From: JBKQHQ01 sp052148715
GTDB lineage: Bacteria > Pseudomonadota > Alphaproteobacteria > Rhizobiales > Xanthobacteraceae
Assembly (NCBI GenBank): GCA_052148715.1
Contig: JBKQHQ010000203.1
Span: 1 to 6,296 of the forward strand
DNA length: 6,296 nt
Direction of reading: 5' to 3'
A program made the position numbers and the translations under genes. The notes beneath the pieces are model-generated. The model searched no databases, was not told the DNA's origin, and saw only the letters and a list, made by a program, of their open reading frames with translations. Below are positions 1-4,865 of the stretch, piece by piece; within the stretch, counting starts at the first letter, position 1; the number at the start of each line of letters is the position of its first letter.

Positions 1-309
1 CGATGCTCTTGCCATCCCCCAATAATGCCAAATTCTAACTCCAGCCGTAATGCAAAATCCCTACGTAATGGCCGCGTTTCTCGGGCCTTCTAACTCAAAA
101 ATCGCCCACTCGATTCCGCGAAGACCCCCTTTAATTGAAATGAAGGTTTTTGCGGCAGGCGCGAACGCGCAAAATTCGAGCGGCGCAAAGTTCAAGATAT
201 TCGAACCACTTCTAAAAAGCGCTGTGTTGCGGCACTTTCGACTGGCGCGAAAATCGGTGCTTAATCCCACCCAAGAAGTTATCCAGCGCTTCGAATGTGA
301 ACTTTCGAC
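1..309. other. No recognisable gene; region downstream of the SRPBCC operon
   Basis: This stretch holds overlapping open frames of 87 codons (plus, from the ATG at 50) and 69 codons (minus), neither with a ribosome binding site, a motif or a family resemblance I can name. It is AT-richer than the operon next to it. It lies downstream of the minus-strand operon, but I see no convincing hairpin plus T-tract there; the best is a 5-bp TCGAA/TTCGA pair at about 288-306. I treat it as intergenic. Confidence 0.4.
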
Positions 310-759
310 CTAAAAGTCTTTTGCAACCGCCTCCGCCAGGTGGTCCAAGATATTTCCCCAGCCCTTCGTATGACCTTCACAAATTGCCGGCGTCGGTAGA
401 CGCTCGTGGGTTAGCACGAGGTCGGTTTCATCGCCGCGCGGATTGAGCTCGACGGTTACCAACGTATTCACATTGTTCGTCAGCGGGCCCATCCACGTGA
501 ACACAAGCTTGCGCGGCCGGTCGATTTGCACATAAGTGCCGGATACTTCGCGGCTTGATTCCCCCGATGACATGACAAGGCTGAAGGTTCCGCCGGGGCG
601 GAGGTCACAGCTCGCCTTGCAATCGACCGCGCCCGGAAAGGGGCTCATCCACCGAACCATCAAATCGGGTTTGGTCCACAGGTCGAAGATCTGCTCCGCC
701 CCGGCCCGCACGCGCCGGCGTATCTGCACGATCGGACCCGTCGTGTCACCGCGAACCAT
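310..759 (-). CDS. SRPBCC (AHSA1-like) domain protein, partner of an ArsR repressor
   Basis: The product is a 149-residue single-domain protein of the SRPBCC/AHSA1 fold, a hydrophobic-cavity fold that binds small ligands; the ligand cannot be told from sequence. Visible hallmarks are FDLWTKPDLMVRWMSP (residues 25-40), the PGGTF turn (55-59), VSGTYVQIDRPRKLVFTW (72-89), LVLTHERL (114-121) and the C-terminal HTKGWGNILDHL helix (130-141). Length fits the family. I chose the ATG at 757-759 over the longer open frame to 870 because the extension is the antisense-like, Trp/Ser/Arg-rich read-through of the ArsR gene, and because AAGGA sits 7 bases before this ATG. The start lies inside the end of the upstream ArsR gene (14-bp overlap), so the two are probably translationally coupled. 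Such ArsR/AHSA1 pairs are common in Rhizobiales. The product is probably cytoplasmic; no signal peptide is seen. Confidence 0.9.
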   Translation of the reverse strand: MVRGDTTGPIVQIRRRVRAGAEQIFDLWTKPDLMVRWMSPFPGAVDCKASCDLRPGGTFSLVMSSGESSREVSGTYVQIDRPRKLVFTWMGPLTNNVNTLVTVELNPRGDETDLVLTHERLPTPAICEGHTKGWGNILDHLAEAVAKDF

Positions 760-1144
760 GTTTACGATCCTTTGGCCCCAACTTGTGGTCCTTCTTGAGC
801 TCGCGCAGCAGGCGCTCCATGGCGTCCAGCCGCTCCTCCCAATAGCGGCGCGTCCGCTCGATCCAGCCATCGACCTCGTCCAGCGAACGGGTATTGATGG
901 AGAGAATGTGGTCGCGCCCTTTCCTGCGCCGCTCGACCACGCCGCTCGCTTCCAGCACGCGGATGTGTTTCGACACCGCGTTCAAAGACATAGGGAAGGG
1001 TTCGGCGACCTCGGTCACGCGCGCCTCGCTGCGCGAGAGCCGTTCGATAATCGCCCGCCGCGTCGGATCGGCTAACGCGGCGAATACCGCGTCGAGGCGC
1101 GCGGCGCGCGAAGCGGCTTCCTTCCGGGCTTCGATCTCAATCAT
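746..1144 (-). CDS. ArsR-family winged-helix transcriptional regulator (non-metal type)
   Basis: This 132-residue DNA-binding repressor has the classic ArsR opening, VFAALADPTRRAIIERLS (residues 20-37). A recognition helix follows at MSLNAVSKHIRVLEASG (52-68), then a beta wing VERRRKGRDHILSI (70-83) and a long dimerisation helix rich in Arg, Glu and Leu (89-118). The protein contains no cysteine at all, so the metal-sensing CxC sites of true arsenic or cadmium sensors are absent. It belongs to the branch usually coupled to AHSA1/SRPBCC proteins. The ATG at 1142-1144 is the first start in this frame after an in-frame stop. It overlaps the stop of an 8-codon upstream frame (see 1141-1167). It heads the operon with the SRPBCC gene and faces the hydrolase; paired inverted repeats in the 112-bp control region are its likely operators, giving autoregulation plus control of the hydrolase. 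Confidence 0.93.
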   Translation of the reverse strand: MIEIEARKEAASRAARLDAVFAALADPTRRAIIERLSRSEARVTEVAEPFPMSLNAVSKHIRVLEASGVVERRRKGRDHILSINTRSLDEVDGWIERTRRYWEERLDAMERLLRELKKDHKLGPKDRKHGSR

Positions 1145-1176
1145 GCCGATCTGTCGATCTCACTCATGGCGATCTG
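1131..1176. repeat. Tandem 23-bp duplication covering the ArsR start codon
   Basis: Two adjacent 23-bp units (1131-1153 and 1154-1176) match at 21 of 23 positions. Each carries an ATG on the minus strand followed by an Ile/Glu-like reading. Because 23 is not a multiple of three, the outer ATG is in a different frame from the ArsR gene. Confidence 0.85.
1141..1167 (-). CDS. 8-codon leader frame (MSEIDRSA) overlapping the ArsR start by ATGA
   Basis: The outer copy of the duplicated start region opens a frame ATG-AGT-GAG-ATC-GAC-AGA-TCG-GCA-TGA. Its TGA shares the four bases ATGA with the start of the ArsR gene. This is the layout used for termination-reinitiation coupling. Whether it is translated is unknown: no strong Shine-Dalgarno sequence is visible in front of it. 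It may simply be a by-product of the duplication. Confidence 0.4.
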   Translation of the reverse strand: MSEIDRSA

Positions 1177-1202
1177 CCCGCTCGATTCTCGATTCCAAGA
1201 AT

Positions 1203-1220
1203 ATTCAACGAAAAGGTTGA
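1203..1220. promoter_or_regulatory. Putative ArsR operator, copy 1
   Basis: The 18-bp element ATTCAAC-GAAAA-GGTTGA has TCAAC/GTTGA arms in inverted orientation. It covers the -10 region of the minus-strand (ArsR) promoter. The same element occurs exactly 40 bp to the right. Its role as the ArsR binding site is inferred from position and symmetry. Confidence 0.6.
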
Positions 1221-1231
1221 CAATTTGTCAA
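1203..1231 (-). promoter_or_regulatory. Promoter of the ArsR-SRPBCC operon
   Basis: Read on the minus strand, the other arm of the palindrome gives a consensus -35 TTGACA (1231-1226). After 17 bases comes a -10 candidate TTGAAT (1208-1203, 4 of 6 matches), which is inside operator copy 1. The arrangement mirrors the plus-strand promoter, so the two -35 boxes are only three bases apart. Confidence 0.55.
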
Positions 1232-1245
1232 GCCGGCGCTTTATT
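1217..1245 (+). promoter_or_regulatory. Promoter of the alpha/beta hydrolase gene
   Basis: A consensus -35 TTGACA lies at 1217-1222, then a 17-base spacer and the -10 candidate TTTATT at 1240-1245 (4 of 6 matches). The -35 is one arm of the palindrome TTGACA-ATT-TGTCAA. The -10 merges into operator copy 2. Confidence 0.55.
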
Positions 1246-1261
1246 CAACCTGTCGGTTGAA
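1243..1261. promoter_or_regulatory. Putative ArsR operator, copy 2 (perfect 7-bp arms)
   Basis: ATTCAACC-TGTC-GGTTGAA contains a perfect inverted repeat TTCAACC (1244-1250) and GGTTGAA (1255-1261) with a 4-base spacer. It shares ATTCAAC-N5-GGTTGA with copy 1, and it overlaps the -10 and start-site region of the plus-strand hydrolase promoter. Binding here would block that promoter. Assignment to the neighbouring ArsR protein is inference. Confidence 0.65.
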
Positions 1262-1286
1262 CCGGCTTGATAATGAGGAGAGCTCG

Positions 1287-2045
1287 ATGCTAAATAAACC
1301 TGTTGCCGCTGCAGCCGCGGCGGTCGCGCTTCTGTCGGCTGCCGTCGCCCCGGCGCGAGCCGAGCCGGTCAAGAACGTCGTCCTCGTCCACGGGGCCTTC
1401 GCCGATGGTTCCGGATGGCGGCGCGTCGCCAACATTCTTGGCAAGGACGGCTATACGGTCAGCGTGGTGCAGGAGCCGCTGACATCGCTTGCCGACGACG
1501 TCGCAGCGACCAAACGCGTGCTGGATCTGCAACAGGGCCCAACCCTTCTCGTTGGCCACAGCTATGGCGGGGTGGTCGTCACCGAAGCGGGTAATGCACC
1601 AAATGTCGTCGGCCTCGTCTACATCGCCGCTTTCATCCCCGACAACGGCGAGAGTGCATTGAGCCTGCTCTCGACGGCCCCCGCCGCCAACAATGATATC
1701 CGGGCCACCAAGGACGATTTCCTGTACCTTGACCCGGCGGCCTTCCCCGCCGATTTCGCCGCCGACCTTCCGCCCGCCGAGGCGAACTTCATGGCCCATT
1801 CCCAGGCGATGCTGGCCAAGGCCGCTGGCGGCGCGCCTGTGACGACGGCCGCCTGGCATCAGAAGAAGAGCTGGGCGCTGGTCGCCACTCGCGACCGCAA
1901 CCTCAATCCCGACCTCGAGCGCAGGATGGCCAAGCGTGCGGGCAGCGAAACGATCGAGGTTCCGGGCAGCCACGCGGTGTACGTTTCCAAGCCGGAGGAC
2001 GTAGCCCGTTTGATCGAACGGGCCGCAAAGGCGTCGGCCCAGTAA
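1287..2045 (+). CDS. Secreted alpha/beta-fold hydrolase (EstC/salicylate-esterase-like)
   Basis: This 252-residue serine hydrolase resembles the EstC and methyl-ester esterase branch of the alpha/beta hydrolase fold. A signal peptide (MLNKP, a long Ala/Val stretch, cleavage after ARA at residue 25) sends it to the periplasm. The mature enzyme opens with VVLVHGAFADGSGW, where His35-Gly36 form the oxyanion region. The nucleophile elbow is GHSYGG with Ser92; the acid is probably Asp203 in ATRDRNLNPDLE, and the base His229 in PGSHAVYVSKPEDV. The triad is therefore complete and the length is normal. The ATG at 1287 follows GAGGAG by 6 bases; an upstream TTG at 1257 would lie inside the operator and spoil the signal peptide. 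It is divergent from the ArsR operon and probably repressed by that protein. A ruined ohr gene follows closely, so the original unit was probably hydrolase-ohr. The natural substrate is not evident. Confidence 0.93.
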   Translation: MLNKPVAAAAAAVALLSAAVAPARAEPVKNVVLVHGAFADGSGWRRVANILGKDGYTVSVVQEPLTSLADDVAATKRVLDLQQGPTLLVGHSYGGVVVTEAGNAPNVVGLVYIAAFIPDNGESALSLLSTAPAANNDIRATKDDFLYLDPAAFPADFAADLPPAEANFMAHSQAMLAKAAGGAPVTTAAWHQKKSWALVATRDRNLNPDLERRMAKRAGSETIEVPGSHAVYVSKPEDVARLIERAAKASAQ

Positions 2046-2079
2046 CCCTTCCATCCGCCACGATTGGTAAGGAATCCCC

Positions 2080-2286
2080 ATGTCGTGAACGTTCTCGACG
2101 GTGACCACCACGGTCGGCATCGGACCGAGGGAGGAAGGGCGCTTCGGCCCGACCATCGCGCGGTCGATCGCCGTGCCGAACGTTCCACGGGGCGCGGTAG
2201 AGGCGCTGGTCGCCAAGGCCCATCAGGTGTGCCCCTATTCCAACGCGACCCGCAAAAACATCGACGTTAAACTCACCGTCGAATAG
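2080..2286 (+). pseudogene. ohr: Organic hydroperoxide resistance protein (Ohr/OsmC family), internally deleted
   Basis: The frame from 2089 reads STVTTTVGIGPREEGRFG and then AHQVCPYSNATRKNIDVKL, the C-terminal half of Ohr, a thiol peroxidase that reduces organic hydroperoxides. The VCPYSNATR motif keeps the resolving cysteine (codon 2230-2232). The N-terminal half with the peroxidatic cysteine is missing. Just upstream stand AAGGA and an ATG (2080-2082), followed by bases that in a shifted frame read V-N-V-L, like the normal Ohr start (VNVLYTT). In the ATG frame the third codon is TGA. The simplest reading is an internal loss of about 75 codons that joined both ends of the gene. A full-length Ohr is about 140 residues; only about 65 remain, so no active enzyme is expected. 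It lies 34 bases behind the hydrolase, in the same orientation. Confidence 0.85.
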
Positions 2287-2300
2287 GGCTCGCCCTCCAA

Positions 2301-2338
2301 AGCCTCGCCCTGCCCCTCGGCGAGAGCAGGGCGGGGCT
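2301..2338. terminator. Strong GC-rich hairpin after the ohr remnant
   Basis: Arms 2301-2313 and 2326-2338 pair over 13 bp with a single T-G wobble. The 12-base loop can itself fold a CTC/GAG stem. No T-tract follows on either strand, so it is not a textbook intrinsic terminator, but it sits 15 bases after the stop codon between two convergent genes, where a terminator or 3'-end stabiliser would be expected. Confidence 0.5.
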
Positions 2339-2355
2339 GGCAAGGGCCAGGAAAG

Positions 2356-2409
2356 TCGAACGGCCGAGACGCCAGCCTGTACGTCCGGCGGGTAACATCG
2401 GCCGTTCGA
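2356..2409. repeat. Perfect 12-bp inverted repeat with a 30-base spacer
   Basis: TCGAACGGCCGA (2356-2367) is matched exactly by its reverse complement at 2398-2409. A smaller CGCC/GGCG stem (2370-2373 with 2387-2390) can form inside the loop. It lies next to the hairpin at 2301-2338, in the gap between convergent genes. It could be a second bidirectional 3'-end structure or a genome-wide palindromic element. Confidence 0.7.
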
Positions 2410-2525
2410 AGACCAAGGCCGCGGTTACAATTGGTAGAGATTTCTCAATTCGGTAGGGCGGAAACCAAGGCCAGCTGCACATATTGGCAGAATTTCAAGA
2501 GGGGGGCTTGACCTACCGGATCGGA

Positions 2526-3023
2526 TTACAGAACGGCGTCGTACCAATGCATCAACGCGAACAGGAACAACATCGCGGCGCCCATAAGTATCGCAGTTAC
2601 CGACGCCGCATAAACGCCCGGCAAACGCTCGACAGGCACTATAATCACATTCGCCGCGAGGGCGAGCGCAACGAGAGCCATGGCCGCCACGAAAATTATC
2701 ACCGGTATTGGCAACCGCGTTGAGTTCGTCGCAAGCCGGCGCCGCGGGAATGTCAATGCCCAGCACCCGAGAATAATCGCTATCAAGCCACTTGAAATGC
2801 GCCAAACCACTAGCGTCGAGACTTCAAACAAAGCTAACAGCGGTGGCAGGATTGAGCCGAACGTGATCATGAACCCCAGTTGAACCCAGCTGCGCGCAAC
2901 GAAGCTGTCGAACTTGCTCATCTGCCCGCCGAGGATTTGCCGCAGGATCATTGTCAGGACCGACAAGCCGGCGAAGGACATGCCGACAGCCGCGATTGTA
3001 TAGAGATAACCGGACGCCTCCAC
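2526..3023 (-). CDS. Integral membrane protein, five predicted helices, unknown function
   Basis: The 165-residue product is mostly hydrophobic, with segments at about residues 5-27, 47-67, 71-92, 106-129 and 137-160, an inner-membrane protein. Positively charged RR(R) at 94-96 and R103 mark a cytoplasmic loop; short loops leave no soluble domain. No catalytic or transport motif is recognised. The start is a GTG at 3021-3023, preferred over the ATG 14 codons inside because the latter would remove half of the first helix; a run of six G lies 5 bases upstream as a weak ribosome site. A TATAGT sequence on the minus strand (3060-3055) is a possible -10, but no good -35 goes with it. It converges on the ohr remnant. 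Its base composition suits the GC-rich host, and it may be a lineage-specific orphan. Confidence 0.75.
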   Translation of the reverse strand: MEASGYLYTIAAVGMSFAGLSVLTMILRQILGGQMSKFDSFVARSWVQLGFMITFGSILPPLLALFEVSTLVVWRISSGLIAIILGCWALTFPRRRLATNSTRLPIPVIIFVAAMALVALALAANVIIVPVERLPGVYAASVTAILMGAAMLFLFALMHWYDAVL

Positions 3024-3400
3024 GTGAGCCCCCCAAGCTTACGGTCAAGCATCCACTATAACAGATCGTTGGACTTTGAGTATTGCGGTAACAACGTGTT
3101 CTCTGAGAAGGGTCAAGCACGGTTAATTTCACCAGTCCTGCAGAGGTTTGATCGAGGGCAGGACTACATCGGATAGCGGGCTGCGCCCTGTCGCTGGTAC
3201 CTGCCGGCGGATGCAACCCGTTTTGGCATACCCCCAGAATATGTGATCATGTCTTAAGTCCGCGGTTCGAGTCTCAGAGGGGCGTCCGCCTCGCCTAGGG
3301 TCCCCGACAAAGCGGCGCTCCTCTTCTCGGCCGAGCCGGATTCCGCCTGTTATGTTTCCCCTGCAGGGAGTTCCACCGCCCCATCCAACACAGCCGCGGA
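3024..3400. other. Non-coding stretch with a tRNA-like scrap and a small hairpin
   Basis: No gene is supported here. It holds the upstream region of the membrane protein gene, an 8-bp inverted repeat AGTCCTGC/GCAGGACT (3134-3141 and 3158-3165), and the tRNA T-arm-like segment at 3258-3273. Open frames crossing it lack ribosome sites and homology. Confidence 0.5.
3258..3273 (+). repeat. tRNA T-arm-like fragment (GTCCGCGGTTCGAGTC)
   Basis: This 16-base piece equals the variable-loop/T-arm stretch of some bacterial tRNAs (tRNA-Lys is the one I have in mind), and CTTAA just before it recalls the anticodon region. No acceptor stem, D-arm or matching T-stem partner can be built, so it is not a functional tRNA. 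It may be a scrap left where an element used a tRNA gene as its attachment site. This is tentative. Confidence 0.3.
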
Positions 3401-3552
3401 ATGAGTCTTTACGGTCCCATTCCTTGCGCCCCGATCCCCGGTTTATCCCTCCCTGTGCTTCCCTACCTTGTGCCGACGCCGCCGGCTGCATGAGATCAAA
3501 TTCGACGGCTAGCGCGTGCATGCTCTACAAGGCCGGGCGCGACGTGCTGACT
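3401..3552 (+). pseudogene. ATP-dependent DNA ligase (LigD-type ligase domain), 5' fragment
   Basis: Pieces of a ligase N-terminus appear in two frames. SHSLRPDPRFIPPC (to 3456) matches the usual lead-in before the nucleotidyl-transferase domain. RLHEIKFDG (3483-3509, another frame) matches motif I, KxDGxR, whose lysine is the AMP-carrying residue. At the x before Arg, where Tyr is normal, there is a TAG, giving KFDG-stop-RVHA. A third piece, LYKAGRDVLTR (3523-3555), continues in the first frame. The order of the pieces and their spacing fit one decayed gene with at least two frameshifts and one nonsense codon. Everything after about 50 codons is lost; the SieB-like gene begins right there. 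Bradyrhizobium-type genomes often carry several such ligases, linked to Ku-dependent end joining. The identification is from motif recall. Confidence 0.6.
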
Positions 3553-3561
3553 AGGGAGCCG

Positions 3562-4124
3562 ATGACACCTGATCCGCGTTGGCTGGAAAGCCTGAAGGCG
3601 AGCGGCTGGCAAACGGCCGCCGTTGCAATCGCGTGCGCCTTCTTTTTATGGGCCAATCGAACGGGCTCTTTACCTCCCCTCGAGCCTTGGATGATTCAGC
3701 TCGCGGCGATCGTGATGTTCACTTGCGGGTTTCTGGCGCTCGCGAGCGTCACGAACGGTGCGATCGAGAAAATTGGAACATGGTGCACCACAGTCAAACT
3801 GTCGATCGCACTCCGCCACTCCATCGGGACCTTGAACGCTGAGGAAACCACTTGCCTCAAAGCTCAAATTGAGAAGAGCGGGCAACATTTTACCTATCGC
3901 CGTATCGCGCTGGCAGCATACCTGAGTTTGTTCGGCAAGCGGCTTTGTACCGAGGGCTGCAAGACAAGAGTATTGTCGAAATATCGAACTACGACCAGGA
4001 GGGTAAAATCAAAGCCATACATATCGAGAAGGGTGCATGGCGCTTGCTGGCTCACGAGCCAAAAACGTCTTGGGGGAGCAAAGCTGTGCACTGGATCAAA
4101 AAAATGAGTGGAAGGAAGCCTTGA
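3562..4124 (+). pseudogene. SieB-like superinfection-exclusion membrane protein, frameshifted
   Basis: The first ~105 codons, from the ATG at 3562 (GGGAG 3 bases before it), give a short N-terminal segment and two membrane helices (about residues 15-32 and 44-66). The cytoplasmic part follows with LNAEETTCLKAQIEKSGQHFTY. This resembles the SieB family (phage superinfection exclusion, inner membrane). In this frame the tail then turns into a Lys/Arg/Cys-rich sequence ending at 4107. One base back, a second frame opens after a stop at 3870-3872 and reads ATFYLSPYRAGSIPEF, then AALYRGLQDKSIVEIS and IHIEKGAWRLLAHEP to a TGA at 4122-4124, a far more natural C-terminal domain. A single-base loss between about 3873 and 3905 explains this. 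The long open frame extending upstream to 3352 is only ligase debris. The family call is moderate; the frame break is clear. A programmed shift is possible, but no classic slippery heptamer in phase is seen. Confidence 0.6.
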
Positions 4125-4299
4125 ATCCTAAGGGCTGAACCTCGTGCATATAGACAGCGACCTTGGACGGAAGACCAGATGGAGTTGATCTGCATAGACG
4201 ATCCCGACACGATTTGACGTAATGGGGCTTATGCGACTTCAGATGGCAAGGCATGCCGCGCGCGCGGCGTCGCCATGACTCACGCTCCTCGGGTGCTCT

Positions 4300-4515
4300 T
4301 CACTCGGCAGCCTTCTTGAGGACCGCTACCGCCTTTGTGAGAGCGTCCGTGGCCCTTCTAAGCCCGTCTGCGTACTGGTCTGTGAGATCGACCGGCGCGC
4401 CAGCGGCGGGATGTCGCGTAACGCGAACCTGACGTAGGCCGACGGGCCCCCAAAGTTTCATGAGATTGGCTAGCTCTTGCTCCAACTCTTCAATGATAGG
4501 GTCGTAAGTTACCAT
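4300..4515 (-). CDS. Small helical protein, unknown function
   Basis: A 71-codon gene starts at the ATG 4513-4515, with GGAG 9 bases upstream; an earlier TTG would add nine residues but has no ribosome site. The N-terminal part (IIEELEQELANLMKLW) and the C-terminal part (YADGLRRATDALTKAVAVL) look like amphipathic helices. A Pro/Gly-containing linker with VRVTRHPAAGAP lies between them. No family is recognised. It could be a small coiled-coil or phage-derived protein. It stands alone on the minus strand among decayed mobile genes; its codon use looks like the host's, in favour of a real gene. Confidence 0.5.
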   Translation of the reverse strand: MVTYDPIIEELEQELANLMKLWGPVGLRQVRVTRHPAAGAPVDLTDQYADGLRRATDALTKAVAVLKKAAE

Positions 4516-4603
4516 TCTGGGGGACTCCGAGGTTCTGATCAATAATACGCGGTCATCGTCGTCGGCGCTAGACTCTCGTCAACCCCGGAATAATTCACAC
4601 TGA

Positions 4604-4855
4604 GACACTACCATCCGGTGCAAAAATCAAGATATTCCCGAGAAAGCCTCCAGGCGTGACCTCAAGACGCGTCCGCAGCTCGCGAAGGCGATTGATTTCC
4701 TAAGCAAGGGCGATGTGCTGCTGCTCGCTGAGTGGGATCGCGCCACGCGATCGATGCTCGACGGAATCCGGATCATTGAACGCGTGGGAGGAGGACATCG
4801 ACGCGCTAGGGCCCAACCGCCTCCAAAATGTGAATTGCCTGCATGCAGACTTTAA
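4604..4855 (+). pseudogene. Serine recombinase (resolvase/invertase), N-terminal domain fragment
   Basis: The frame from about 4619 reads CKNQDIPEKAS, then TRPQLAKAIDFLSKGDVLLL and AEWDRATRSMLDGIRIIERV (to 4786). This matches the middle of the resolvase catalytic domain: the EKAS strand, RPQL helix, GDVLLL strand and the DRATRS motif with its conserved Asp and Arg residues. The catalytic serine near residue 10 and the start are missing, as are the rest of the catalytic domain and the DNA-binding HTH. After 4786 the reading becomes unrelated and stops at 4853. It is a remnant of an invertase or transposon resolvase, cut at both ends. Confidence 0.8.
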
Positions 4856-4865
4856 GGCGATATTT

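Noticed and set aside
50..313. 87-codon plus-strand frame and the opposing 69-codon minus-strand frame (61-270)
   Set aside because: Neither has a ribosome site or a recognisable motif, and they overlap almost completely; I could not support either as a gene.
536..1075. 179-codon plus-strand frame opposite the ArsR-SRPBCC operon
   Set aside because: Antisense shadow of two well-recognised families; no own motif.
1290..2216. 308-codon minus-strand frame opposite the hydrolase
   Set aside because: It is the antisense shadow of a GC-rich gene with a clear signal peptide and complete catalytic triad on the other strand.
3240..3300. A possible functional tRNA gene
   Set aside because: No acceptor stem, D-arm, or paired T-stem can be built around the T-arm-like segment.
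3352..3561. N-terminal extension of the SieB-like frame by 70 codons
   Set aside because: Pro/Ser/Arg-rich sequence made of ligase debris; the ribosome site and natural start are at 3562.
4125..4217. Short frame RPWTEDQMELICIDDPDTI behind the SieB-like gene
   Set aside because: The WTED piece recalls the start of Myb/GcrA-type helix-turn-helix proteins, but there is no clear start codon, and about 20 residues are too few to call.
4255..4268. Perfect 14-bp palindrome GCCGCGCGCGCGGC
   Set aside because: An alternating GC run of this kind is expected by chance in GC-rich DNA, and nothing around it suggests an operator or site.
4713..4865. N-terminal extension of the orphan gene by 51 codons
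   Set aside because: This part is the out-of-frame shadow of the serine-recombinase fragment; the ATG at 4866 has its own ribosome site.
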